Of a stretch of DNA of 64,000 bases, positions 21,622 through 31,052 are shown piece by piece. Numbering within the stretch: position 1 is the first letter of the stretch; the number at the start of each line of letters is the position of its first letter. The notes beneath the pieces are model-generated. The model made no database searches and was not told the DNA's origin. It saw only the letters and a program-made list of their open reading frames with translations. The stretch lies in contig OX155952.1 of NCBI GenBank assembly GCA_944548615.1, forward strand, positions 35,723,788 to 35,787,787, given 5' to 3'. The stretch comes from Micropterix aruncella. Lineage: Eukaryota; Arthropoda; Insecta; Lepidoptera; Micropterigidae. The translations under genes and the position numbers were made by a program.

Positions 21622-24600
21622 CTACTCACTCTTTATCAGGTCTATTTCCCGGCTGAAACTGCGTCGTTGTGATTCTTTCACGAGTGCAATTTCCGCTTGA
21701 GCTATGTCGCCGGCGCTAAGGTGGCTTTCAGCCGTCTCGCGCCGGCATAGCTGAATAAATTTTTTTACGTATCCCATAGCACGCACGATTCTACGATGCT
21801 GTGAAAAACGTTCTACCTCTAATACGCTTGCCAACTTTTGATGGAGTGCAAAAACGGCCACCGGTTTAAATTCCAACAAGCCTTTTTCCCTTTCGGTCGG
21901 AGCTAGCGGAATTTCTGCGGGCCATTTATCGCGCGTTTCGCGCAAAAAATTAGGGCCCTTTAGCCACCGACCCTCCGAGGTAAGATCTACCGCTGTTGTC
22001 ACTCTCGTCCCGTCATCAGCGGAATTACTTTTCCCCGACAACCAGCGCCATTCTTTTGGCGATGACAGGTCATCCAAAGCCCCTAAACGGTTACTAACAA
22101 ACTGCTGATGATCGACGCTCTTTGACCTGAGCCACCAAATAACATTAGTTGAATCAGTCCACAAGACCTTATCGTGTATTTCCGCCGTTTGTTCCTTAAT
22201 AATTTTATTTGCGAGTTGAGCTCCTAGCAGCGCTGCAGTAAGCTCCATTCGCGGTATTATCTGGCCTTTTAAAGGCCCCACTCGCGTTTTACTAGCTAAA
22301 AAGGACACTAAAATACCTTGGCCTTCTCTTTCTACACGCAAATACGCGACTGCACACATTGCTTTCGCCGACGCATCGCAGAAAACGTGCAATTCTCTAC
22401 GCTCACCTGCATTTCGGGTCGTACCTAAGTATCGAGGAAGTCTCACACCTCGCGCCATATCTAGTACTTTGAGCCAATCCCTCCAGCTCTCGAATATCTC
22501 TGGAGTGACGGCTTGATCCCAACCTATACTGCTGGCCCATACGTTCTGCATAAGAACTTTAGCTCTTATCGTTACAGGACTTAGCAGACCTAGTGGGTCC
22601 CAGACCGACATCACTACGCGTAACGCCTCCCTCTTGGTCGGCCTCCTTTTACCTGTTTTCAGCTCTATATCTAACTTCTCCATGCACAGACTGAATCCTA
22701 GCTCGTCTGACATAGGTATCCACTCTAGACCTAGTAAACGCTGCGCGCGCAGCTCTCCTTTCTCTAGCCCTATAGCTTTTGTATTCTTTTCTTCTTGCCG
22801 TATATCGCTTAATGCCTCATTTTCGTTCGAACTCCAACCCGTAAGATTAAAGTTCCCCTGTTTATGTATCCAAACTATGTCGTTGATTAGCTTACGCGCT
22901 TCCGTCACGGTTTCCGCCCCGAACAATAAATCGTCAACAAAAAAGTTTTCGATTATTCCTCTCACAGCTCGCGGGAACCGATCGCGAAATCTCTCAGCAT
23001 TTTTTATGCGCACAAATTCCGCGGTGCACGGCGATGTCCTGGCACCGAAAATTAAACTATTCATTTTTAGGACCTTTGGCTCTATATCCCTGCGATTTCC
23101 CCTCCACAGAAATAACTGAGAGTACTGGTCCTTTTCCATTATCCTGATGCGCAGAAACATATCGGCTATGTCTGCTGTAAAACCTACGGCGTACTCGCGA
23201 AATCTACATAAAACTCCCACTATACTATTTGACAGGTCCGGTCCAGATAATAGCTGAGAGTTTAAAGACACTCCCTTCACACACGCTGCTGCGTCATGCA
23301 CTACCCTGAGTTTGCCCGGTTTGGCAGGATGTACCACCCCTAAGTGCGGTAAAAACCAAATATCTTTCCTACCGGCTAAACTCTCTGGTCGCACTTCTTG
23401 TGCATAGCCCTGTTTTACATAGTGGTCCATTTTCAGACAATAAGCCTTGGCATATTCGGGGTCTGCGTCCATCTTACGCTCGACCGACCTAAACCGAGCG
23501 AGCGCCATTGGCTTACTGTCTGGCATAATCCTTCCATCCTCTCGCCACAATAAACCTGCAGACCAAATGCCGTCGGCTACCGAGGTAGTGTTTTCCAGCA
23601 ATTCCGTTGCCCTCCGCCACTCGGCGGGTTCTCGTTGCTTTCCTGGCCACTCCTGCTCGAGTTTTATATTTTCCTGTAATAATTTTTGCAGTGACGCGTC
23701 ACTGACCTGCCCGCTAATACAAAAGTTATGCTGGTGCCCGGCGTGACTCTCGGCCGGCCCAATGCTTATAGGTACCCACCCAAGCCGTGTTTGTGCCATT
23801 GACATATTTTCGTTAATCCGAGTGACGCGTCTCGTGACAATTAAATTACCGCAATCGGCACCTATTAATAATTGAGGCGTTACGTCCTCCATTTTATTCG
23901 AAACGTACGTCGCTTCCGTTACGCGCCGTGTGCCGTACCCTGCAAAACATTTTAGCGTAGGCAGATTCAAATCTATTACGCTATATGCTTGTATTTCATA
24001 GGTTTTATCGCTTGAAATACCTTTTACTTGAAACGATACCGTTTCCGCGTCGTGATTCGAAACCTTCATACCTCTTACACCTGATACTTCTAAGGGTCGT
24101 GTCACACCTCTTATGCCTAGTTCTATCGCCACGGCTTTATCTAACAATGATACGGTCGATCCGCTTTCTAAAAGAGCGTGTACTTGTTTTTTACCCTTCG
24201 GACCCGTTATTTGGACTGGCACTATCTGTAATAAAACTCGGTTCGGCGAGACGGTATTTGTTGTGACGCCGACTTGCGTCCTTGCCACACTTTCACTTTC
24301 CCCTTCAGTACTTTCTCGCCCGGGCGCGAGGGGTGACAATAAAAAGTGAAACTTATTTTTTGGGTAACGCTTATACGCCAAACAGCTGTTTCGTTTATGC
24401 GACGGACTGAGACATTTATAGCAGACACCTAAACTTTTGACTGCCGACCACCGAGCTTCTAGAGACATATCTTTTAGTTTTTCACACTTGCTAAGGTAGT
24501 GACCTTCTTTGCAATGGGGACACTGGCCAGATGGTTTGCCGTGCGTATTTAGCACGAAATTCCTCTTCGAGCTATTTTTATATCTTTTGTCACGGGGCAA

Positions 24601-25746
24601 CTCCTGAGTTCTTTTCGCTGGTCCTCCAGCGCCAAACCCCGCATCTTGGGCTCCAACCGCTAGTTCTTCTAACCACACTGAAAAATACACTATGACAGGC
24701 TCTGAGCTATTTTTATTCGTCCTATTTTTATCTCCTAGCCATAAAGTGGTTAAGTTTTTTGGCAATTTCGACACCAAAGTCTCTAACAGTTCCGGGTTAT
24801 ACAGATGCTCGGTTTTATTTACTGAGCGAACCGTCGCTACTAGATTTTTAACTTGACATGCAAATCTCAATAATTCTTGCGGATCCATATTTTCTTTTAA
24901 CTCCCTTATCCTCCTAACCTCCGCTAACGTGTGTTGGATTATTTGATTTGGATTACCAAAAAGTAGCTCTAATGTCTTCATTATATTTTTTACATTTAAT
25001 GGCGACATCAACAGACCTGAAACACATTCGCGTGCGCGCCCTTTTAACGCTGTCTGTAGACGTAGAAGATTTTGCGAATCATTTAATTTCATTAAATCGG
25101 TGGATTGTTCAAAAATCGATTTAAACGCGATAAAGTGCAAGCAATCGCCCGAAAATGTGGGCAACTCTCGATTATAATGAGGTTTAATTGCAGCAATCGA
25201 GAAAATACGACTAACCTGATTGATTAGCTTCTCACTCGCATCCTCTTGCGAGCTGGAATCTGCTGCCGTGTTCTGCTTGGCGCGCGCGGCGCCTTCCGCC
25301 TCTGCTGCCTCGTGAAGCGTCGCGTCCGCGGTCGCCCCGGCCGCATCCACGTCGCGGCCCCTCCGCGTCGCGTCGTTCTTGTGCTGTTCCCATCCGCGTA
25401 CCTCGCCGCTGTCCGATTTTGCGGCGGCCGCGAATTGAGCGGCAGCGCTCGCCAGCGCCCTTGCGCTCTCGCCGGCCGGCTCGGGCGCCGCGCCGCCGCC
25501 TAAATCAGCGGCGGCGCTCGGCGCCCGTCGGCTCACCTCGCCCTCGCGTTCACCCATCCGCTGTTCCGCTCTGGCTGCTGGCGTGTGATAATTTGCCCAC
25601 TGAGACGTTCTTTCTGCCGCATCCTCTTCTGCGGAGAGGTTTCTCGTTTCTCTCCAGGCGCTACCTCCTTCTGTGCTCCCGAAAGCCTCCGACACGACTT
25701 CCAGCATTCTAAGAGCATGCTGGCCGTCTGCTTCTAACATTTCCAT
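21622..25746 (-). CDS. BEL/Pao gag-protease-RT-RNase H polyprotein
   Basis: A 1374-codon open frame. Residues 1-170 are charged and Ala-rich; 190-335 match DUF1759 (gag capsid-like). Two zinc knuckles follow: CPHC at 409 and CYKC at 442. The DUF1758 aspartic protease motif at 524-534 reads LLESGSTVS: the catalytic Asp is replaced by Glu at 527. RT spans about 790-1000 with ADIADMF at 868 and the FVDD catalytic motif at 936-939. RNase H spans about 1118-1250 with Asp1124, Glu1168 and Asp1198. The ATG at 25746 is not the true start: the frame continues upstream to a stop at 25807, and the natural gag start is probably at 25983-26019. The frame is long but the protein is likely non-functional because of the protease change and the broken integrase. 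Confidence 0.9.
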   Translation of the reverse strand: MEMLEADGQHALRMLEVVSEAFGSTEGGSAWRETRNLSAEEDAAERTSQWANYHTPAARAEQRMGEREGEVSRRAPSAAADLGGGAAPEPAGESARALASAAAQFAAAAKSDSGEVRGWEQHKNDATRRGRDVDAAGATADATLHEAAEAEGAARAKQNTAADSSSQEDASEKLINQVSRIFSIAAIKPHYNRELPTFSGDCLHFIAFKSIFEQSTDLMKLNDSQNLLRLQTALKGRARECVSGLLMSPLNVKNIMKTLELLFGNPNQIIQHTLAEVRRIRELKENMDPQELLRFACQVKNLVATVRSVNKTEHLYNPELLETLVSKLPKNLTTLWLGDKNRTNKNSSEPVIVYFSVWLEELAVGAQDAGFGAGGPAKRTQELPRDKRYKNSSKRNFVLNTHGKPSGQCPHCKEGHYLSKCEKLKDMSLEARWSAVKSLGVCYKCLSPSHKRNSCLAYKRYPKNKFHFLLSPLAPGRESTEGESESVARTQVGVTTNTVSPNRVLLQIVPVQITGPKGKKQVHALLESGSTVSLLDKAVAIELGIRGVTRPLEVSGVRGMKVSNHDAETVSFQVKGISSDKTYEIQAYSVIDLNLPTLKCFAGYGTRRVTEATYVSNKMEDVTPQLLIGADCGNLIVTRRVTRINENMSMAQTRLGWVPISIGPAESHAGHQHNFCISGQVSDASLQKLLQENIKLEQEWPGKQREPAEWRRATELLENTTSVADGIWSAGLLWREDGRIMPDSKPMALARFRSVERKMDADPEYAKAYCLKMDHYVKQGYAQEVRPESLAGRKDIWFLPHLGVVHPAKPGKLRVVHDAAACVKGVSLNSQLLSGPDLSNSIVGVLCRFREYAVGFTADIADMFLRIRIMEKDQYSQLFLWRGNRRDIEPKVLKMNSLIFGARTSPCTAEFVRIKNAERFRDRFPRAVRGIIENFFVDDLLFGAETVTEARKLINDIVWIHKQGNFNLTGWSSNENEALSDIRQEEKNTKAIGLEKGELRAQRLLGLEWIPMSDELGFSLCMEKLDIELKTGKRRPTKREALRVVMSVWDPLGLLSPVTIRAKVLMQNVWASSIGWDQAVTPEIFESWRDWLKVLDMARGVRLPRYLGTTRNAGERRELHVFCDASAKAMCAVAYLRVEREGQGILVSFLASKTRVGPLKGQIIPRMELTAALLGAQLANKIIKEQTAEIHDKVLWTDSTNVIWWLRSKSVDHQQFVSNRLGALDDLSSPKEWRWLSGKSNSADDGTRVTTAVDLTSEGRWLKGPNFLRETRDKWPAEIPLAPTEREKGLLEFKPVAVFALHQKLASVLEVERFSQHRRIVRAMGYVKKFIQLCRRETAESHLSAGDIAQAEIALVKESQRRSFSREIDLIKSE

Positions 25747-25806
25747 TTCGGCTTCTAGATCCGCTTGTTTCTCTTGCCTTGCAGACGCAGTTATGGCAAG
25801 TTGGGC

Positions 25807-26019
25807 CTACAATTTTTTCTTCTCTGCTTCTTCGGCAGCCTCCAGTTTTTTCTTCTCCGCGCTCAACTTGGCGCGTTGCCTCGTCACTCTTCGTACTTCA
25901 TCCGAGGCTTCTCTTATTTCTTGCAGCCTCTCGCTTCGTCGGCTGCTTCCTGACGCAGCCCGAGAGCCTTGCGTAGACGCCATATCCTTTTTCTTTTTAT
26001 TCGGCTCCGAAGAGACCAC
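25807..26019 (-). pseudogene. BEL/Pao gag N-terminus, before an in-frame stop
   Basis: A 70-codon frame, highly charged coiled-coil type (SERLQEIREASDEVRR, LSAEKKKLEAAEEAEKKK). It lies in the same frame as the large ORF, separated by the TAG at 25807-25809 and about 20 further codons. Start choices are the ATG at 26019 or the one at 25983 (MASTQGSR); the second resembles usual gag starts. The stop would cut the polyprotein off at 70 residues. Confidence 0.7.
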
Positions 26020-26229
26020 TCGTGGACGAAACCTGCTTCAGGGCCGACGAACTCGTCGAATCGAACGCAGGGTCCAGGACCTTAATCGCGGAAGCCAAAG
26101 CTGCCGCGTACGACGCGATGTGGTAGTAGACTGTATGTGGTTAATTTTTAATTTTACTCACGTCGTCAGCTGCTCCATAGGGTTTTCTTGGCGTATACAC
26201 AGCTCTCGGCAGGCCGTCTGGATTACGTC

Positions 26230-27167
26230 GTTCCCGATAAATAATTTCACAGAACTTAGGAAGGAACGGTTCAGTAAATATAGAGAATGTTATTAATGCG
26301 GTTTTTATTTTCAGCAAGTCCCCTTTTACACGACACAATTCACAATATTCGCCGCGATTGCAACTCGCGAGTTGCAATTACTATGCAAATGTGCAATTAT
26401 TATGCACTACCGACGCGTCCTAAACTATGAGGGCGATATCTTCCAATCTACGCGCCGATTCGGCAACTGACATCTGCCGGAGTCAAAGATTCTTTTGAGA
26501 CTGCCTGGCCTATTTTCAAAATGGACGTCAAAGCTTTCAAATAAGCTCTTCTTGTTGATTGGTCAGAGATCCGTACGTCCCCTTTTGCGAGCGCCAGTTA
26601 CTCGCCTATTGGCTATTTAAATCGACAAACCGCACCCCCTAATGGCGGCATCCGTACGTCTCGTTTTGAGTCTTATTTACATTCATTCCCTTAATTACTC
26701 TACTTATAGTCTAATTAGTGATCGAGAGTCACGTGCGACACACATTTGATCGTTATTACATTATTTCGCCCGCGACTCTCACGCCATTTTACCTATTTTA
26801 ATATTATTACGATTTATATGAAACTACACTGTAACTTAAACTATAAAGAAGTTAGTCGTGTTCCTAGATTGCTGCATTCGAGAGTATTGTTATCGTATAA
26901 ATGATGTTGATATTTATACTTGACTTTATTTCACAATTATCATCAGATTATTTTTATACTCGTATTTAGCGGCTTGACGCCCATTAAATTTATGACCACG
27001 ACTCCCTAGCCTGGCCGTTTTTTTTCTCTCGGCCGCTCGCATACCCTTGTCTTCCACTTAAAATGTCCTTTGTGAACGATATGAAAAGAAACCTTACACT
27101 TCCTGGCCAGCTCCGCTCGCTGTCGTAAATCTAAATGAAGTGCTCTTGTACTGTGTGGGGTCCCACA
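26230..27167 (-). repeat. Candidate 5' LTR and leader of the BEL/Pao element
   Basis: On the minus strand a TGTGGGACCCCACACAG sequence begins at 27167 and could be the LTR start. Within the next 900 bases are GAGTATAAAAATA and two AATAAA-type signals (GAAATAAAGTC; AAAATAAAAACC near 26310). I cannot find the LTR end or primer binding site with confidence, and the partner LTR is deleted. A perfect 22-bp palindrome lies at 26357-26378. Confidence 0.35.
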
Positions 27168-27252
27168 TATTTTACCGCGTAATTCCTTAAACTTATTCCC
27201 TCAAAAATGAATAAAATCGTCCAGGCATTATTGGTAAATATTTAAAAAAAAA

Positions 27253-27797
27253 GTGTGGCACTCGGGGACTGCCACGGTAAAGCTATTGCATAGCATTTTT
27301 AACAACTTATGCAATTATAATTTATTTATTTTATTTTATTTTATCTGATATCAGATAACTGCGCTCTATCGGAAAACGTTGAAATTATTCCGAATCATTT
27401 GCGGCTGCGGAATCAAATGATTCGGAATAATTTAAACGTCTTCCGATATAGCGCCGCGCACGAATTTTTTATTCGATAAATCAGAAAAACCGTATTATTC
27501 GAAAAAAATCGTAGATAAAAAGATAGATAATTAAAAAAATACGTGTGGCACTCGGGGACTGCCGCGGTAAAGCTATTGCATAACATTTTTAACAACTTAA
27601 GCAATTATATTTATTTATTTATTTTATTTTTTCTGATATCAGATAACTGTGCTCTATCGGAAAACGTTGAAATTATTCCGAATCATTTGCGGTTGCGACG
27701 TCTTCCGATAGAGCGCCGCGCACGAATTTTTTATTCGATAAAGCAAAAAAAACGGATTATTCGAAAAAAATCGTAGATAAAAAGATAGATAATTAAA
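27253..27797 (+). repeat. Tandem duplication, 290-bp and 255-bp units
   Basis: Units start at 27253 and 27543 with GTGTGGCACTCGGGGACTGC, followed by GGTAAAGCTATTGCATA, and end with GTAGATAAAAAGATAGATAA. They are nearly identical except that the first has about 27 extra bases making a hairpin (27382-27433). The head sequence is one I associate with lepidopteran repeats, but I cannot name the family. Confidence 0.8.
27382..27433. repeat. Perfect 20-bp-arm hairpin in unit 1
   Basis: AAATTATTCCGAATCATTTG (27382-27401) is exactly inverted at 27414-27433, with a 12-base loop. The second unit has only the left arm, so the right arm is an insertion or was lost there. Confidence 0.9.
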
Positions 27798-28408
27798 TTA
27801 TCTTTAAAATGGTGCAGGTTTCCTAATAATACGCCAGATAGTATTTGCGTAGTAATCGTTTTTGTGTTCGGTTAGATCTAATTTCACAAATTTATTACAC
27901 TATGTAATATAAACAAAATCTAAAATATTCAAAGCTAAGAACATTACGAAAATGTTCTTGTTTAACATATATTTTTTTCGAATCGAAAGCAGTACTCGTT
28001 TAGACGTAATTATCAGTTTAAAATCATTAATTTTCGTTAAGAAATTTTTTCATTCGGTCGCCGCGCTGGCCTAGCCCGCGATAAAAGCTATGCAATAGCT
28101 TAATTATCTTTAAAATGGTGCAGGTTTCATAATAATACGCCAGATAGTATTTGCGTAGTAGTCATTTTTGTGTTCGGTTAGACTTAATTTCACAAATTAA
28201 TTACACTATGTAATATAAACAAATTCTAAAATATTCAAAGCTAAGAATATTAGGAAAATGTTCTTATTTAACATATATTTTTTCGAATCGTAAGCAGTAC
28301 TCGTTTAGACGTAATTATCAGTTTAAAATCATTTATTTTCGTTAAGAAATTTCTTTATCCGGTCGCCGCGCTGGCCTAGGCCCGCGATAAAAGCTATGCA
28401 ATAGCTTA
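27797..28408 (+). repeat. Tandem duplication, 306-bp units
   Basis: Units 27797-28102 and 28103-28408 share ATTATCTTTAAAATGGTGCA, TACGCCAGATAGTATTTGCG and a GGTCGCCGCGCTGGCCTAG block, and each ends AAAGCTATGCAATAGCTTAA. That end is the inverse of the AAGCTATTGCATAGC motif near the start of the 27253 units. Confidence 0.85.
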
Positions 28409-28990
28409 AAAATATTTGCATATTTCCTGCGGTTAACGATCCCCTCCCAGCCCGCGACGCGATGCTTGACAAGCATGCTTGATCGTCTAGAGAGCCCCTT
28501 AAACTCAATTACGGATAATGAATATCTCGATGTAATCAGGTGCAAGCTAAACGAAGCATATGTTAAAGAGGACACAATTTACTTAAATAGAGTATGTATG
28601 TATATACGTTATATGCATACCATAAATATTACATGTTGGAAAAGGGACTTATGGTCGCTCAGATTGATCAGCTTGCCCTCTGTGCGACGGCCACTCACTG
28701 GAGCGGACCGCTCTCGCTGTATGTAAATGAGATGGCTTTTGGTGCGGTCGACAATATTACCAATATGGGAGCGATGCCGAGTAACAATGCATCGAGTGTA
28801 GCGCGTTGACAGGTAGGCGATAAAACTCAACCGTTGCTGCCGAACCTCATTACCACTCGTCCATCACCAGAAATTGGACGGGAAATGCTCAAAACAGCCA
28901 AAAATAGAGATACTTAAACTAAAACGAAAACAGGCCCAGCGCAGTTGGACAATTTTGAACCACTAAGTTCCCACGGTCTCGTACTTCGGT
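28409..28990. other. No gene seen
   Basis: Overlapping short frames on both strands without recognisable protein content. Confidence 0.45.
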
Positions 28991-29385
28991 CAGCCTCTGA
29001 CAGTTAAATTAAATTCCGAGTCATAATAGTGATTTCTATTCCTATTCTTTCTGTGTCCATGGTGCAAGACTCTGGAACGATCTCCCAGCAAATATACGAA
29101 ACTCGCCTTCTTTACCATCGTTCAAGACTCACCTTAAGGATTACTACCTTTTTAAGAAGTAACCAGTTCTTCCCTTTCTCTCCTGTTCCTCTCCCAATTT
29201 CCTCTCCTCGGGCACTATTAGTCTTAAATTCTTCCACTTGTCTGTATGTTATGTAATAATCTTTATTTTCACTATGCGCGCATGTACCACTATGTTTAGG
29301 TTAGCTGTAAGACATTGCCATGTGGCAATAAGCTCGCCTTTTTTGTATACTTTTTTAAGTGCAAATAAAGAGTTTATATACAATT
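28990..29385 (+). pseudogene. LINE 3' end: RT C-terminal tail and 3' UTR
   Basis: At 29030-29150 the plus strand encodes DFYSYSFCVHGARLWNDLP, then NIRNSPSLPSFKTHLKDYY and FKK before TAA. This is the conserved WN.LP...SP....FK tail found after the RT domain of CR1/Jockey-type LINEs. The 3' UTR continues through GTGGCAATAAGCTCGCCTTT to AATAAAGAGTTT near 29365. The inverted tail at 42350-43110 shares the AATAAGCTCGCCTTT block, so both belong to one family or close relatives. It is 5'-truncated. Confidence 0.75.
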
Positions 29386-29399
29386 ATGACCCGATTCGT

Positions 29400-29555
29400 T
29401 TATGGGCGCCCAACTCACAAAACAACATCCATCCGGTAGCCTCCACGCAGAAGTTCGAGTCCGGGTAGGACCATGTGCCCTGTGGGTCAGTTTCACATGG
29501 GAGTCGTTCTTCGGGCGCACCTGGACGGTGGGCGCACCAACTACAGCTGGTCAAC
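29400..29555 (-). repeat. R1 family fragment F1, 3' end, inverted
   Basis: Minus-orientation R1 3' sequence (CATCCATCCGGTAGCCTCCA and a CCTGGACGGTGGGCG block), directly abutting the 5' end of full copy F2 in opposite orientation. Confidence 0.7.
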
Positions 29556-30205
29556 TACAACGGGCGAACCCGGTACCTCAGGAAGTTTCAACGATATTAG
29601 ATCGTTCTATCTCCCGTGAGGTGAGCGTAGAAGACTTGGGACGAAAACAGTCCACTGTCTAGTTACACCACTCGCCCGTAAGAAGCCAACGACTTACAGC
29701 GAGATAACCAAGTTAATCACAGAGTGCGGCGGACACTCGCGCCCTTACTTCCAGTTGCAACCAGATTACTCCGGTCTGCCGACTGGTTGCAGGTTCGAGG
29801 TCGCTTGCGCGGTCCTCTCCCTTACGTAGCGGTGATGTGGTGTCTACCGAATCAATCGCGGACCACGGCATCCTTTGCCCGGCTCTTCACCCGGTATCGG
29901 AAAGCCGAATGGTCGTTTCAAAATCAGTTGCCGTAAGGTTAACAACTACCCCCGCTCTATAGGAAACAACACTGTTTCCAGATTCCTTCGGCTGTCGGTC
30001 GGAATGCACAATCGATAGGCTGAACGCCGCACGGTGCGCAAGCTGTCCAGGGGCGCCCGAAGGTTGACTCCTAGGGGAAACTGGCCCGCAGGCTAGAGTC
30101 CTACCCGGGCTCGCACTTCTGCGTGCAGGTCGCCGGATGGGTGTTGAACCGTGCGTTTGGCCGACCCTAAACACATGGTTCTTAGTAGCCAAACTGCATT
30201 AGCTC
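29556..30205 (+). repeat. R1 family copy F2, full length
   Basis: Runs from GTCAACTACAACGGGCGAAC to GCATTAGCTCT. It keeps the 5' hairpin, the CCTCA/TGAGG outer pairing and AACGAT/ATCGTT inner pairing. Frames at 29724-29936 and 29887-30192 (minus) follow R1 sequence and have no support as proteins. Confidence 0.8.
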
Positions 30206-30214
30206 TATAAATAA

Positions 30215-30950
30215 TCTGACGTATCCACACTTAAATTACACACAATACATTACACAAACCATACACAACCTCACCTACAAATGATTGATTTGTTTTGATC
30301 GACATCAAACAACGCCATCAAAGCAGACCCTAACATTTAATAGACGACATAATTTCTGAATTAAATTTTGCATGGGACATTTCCGCGCACGTGTGACGCG
30401 ATTAGGAACACATGTTCCGTACGTACCGCTCTAAGTAATAGACCCTCGGCTACGTGTCCGGACTTTATGCGGCGAAATGTGCGCGAGCATTACGCATAAA
30501 AGATTTCTTAAGGAAACATTTTTTAACACCGCACTTTATGGAGGCATCAACGTGTTAATTGGACGTTTGGCGCCTCCTAATTCTTTCAAATGCTAATATT
30601 AGTCTGCGCAAAAAATGGAAATCTTGCATAACCCGTTTTTCTATAATTGTGAGAAGAGGGTTCGCCTCTTTCAATTCGCCGCGCGATGGGCGCCAGGAAA
30701 TGAGTTTTGTGAAATGGTTCGTTTTATCGTCTCAGCTTTCAACCGTGGAGCAAGCAGCCCCTGTTTCGATACAATGTGCCTTATTTCTGAGGCAGACGCG
30801 TACGACTGCGTCTCTTTTTGACATCATTACCTGCTAATTTTCTTTTTTTTACGCAGGCATGACGTCAAAATTATTCGCCACTTCATAGGCGTGCTGCGTT
30901 TTGACGTACGTCCTGCTGCATCGGGAGTACGTGACATTGTATCGCTGTAT
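30215..30950. other. Unique-looking sequence upstream of the 31 kb exon candidate
   Basis: CpG-containing, non-repeated by eye. Overlapping frames at 30559-30837 have no recognisable content. It could hold regulatory sequence for the candidate gene at 31053. Confidence 0.35.
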
Positions 30951-30981
30951 TCGCGTTGTGAAGTATGACAGCTACCTAAAT

Positions 30982-30986
30982 TCAGT
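30982..30986 (+). promoter_or_regulatory. Candidate initiator (TCAGT)
   Basis: An arthropod consensus initiator TCAGT lies 67 bases before the ATG at 31053. There is no TATA box at the right distance. The motif is short, so chance is a real alternative. Confidence 0.25.
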
Positions 30987-31052
30987 GGAAAATTCAACGG
31001 AATACGTTGACATCTTCTCTTTCTGCGGATGCCGTTTCGGACATAGAAAATT

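Larger units (their letters stand above)
20756..27167 (-). mobile_element. BEL/Pao LTR retrotransposon, 3' truncated, inactive
   Basis: Minus-strand element. In transcription order it has a leader or LTR candidate (27167-26020), gag start (26019), gag-protease-RT-RNase H (25746-21622), integrase zinc-binding and first catalytic part (21618-21145) and integrase catalytic end (about 21160-20756). The order PR-RT-RH-IN with DUF1759 and DUF1758 type gag/protease domains is diagnostic of BEL/Pao. The coding region is broken by in-frame stops near 25807 and 21619 and by a frameshift near 21160, and the right-hand LTR is missing, so LTR identity cannot be compared. Confidence 0.9.

Noticed and set aside
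22634..23119. Plus-strand frames across 20.7-26.3 kb
   Set aside because: Antisense shadows of the BEL/Pao polyprotein.
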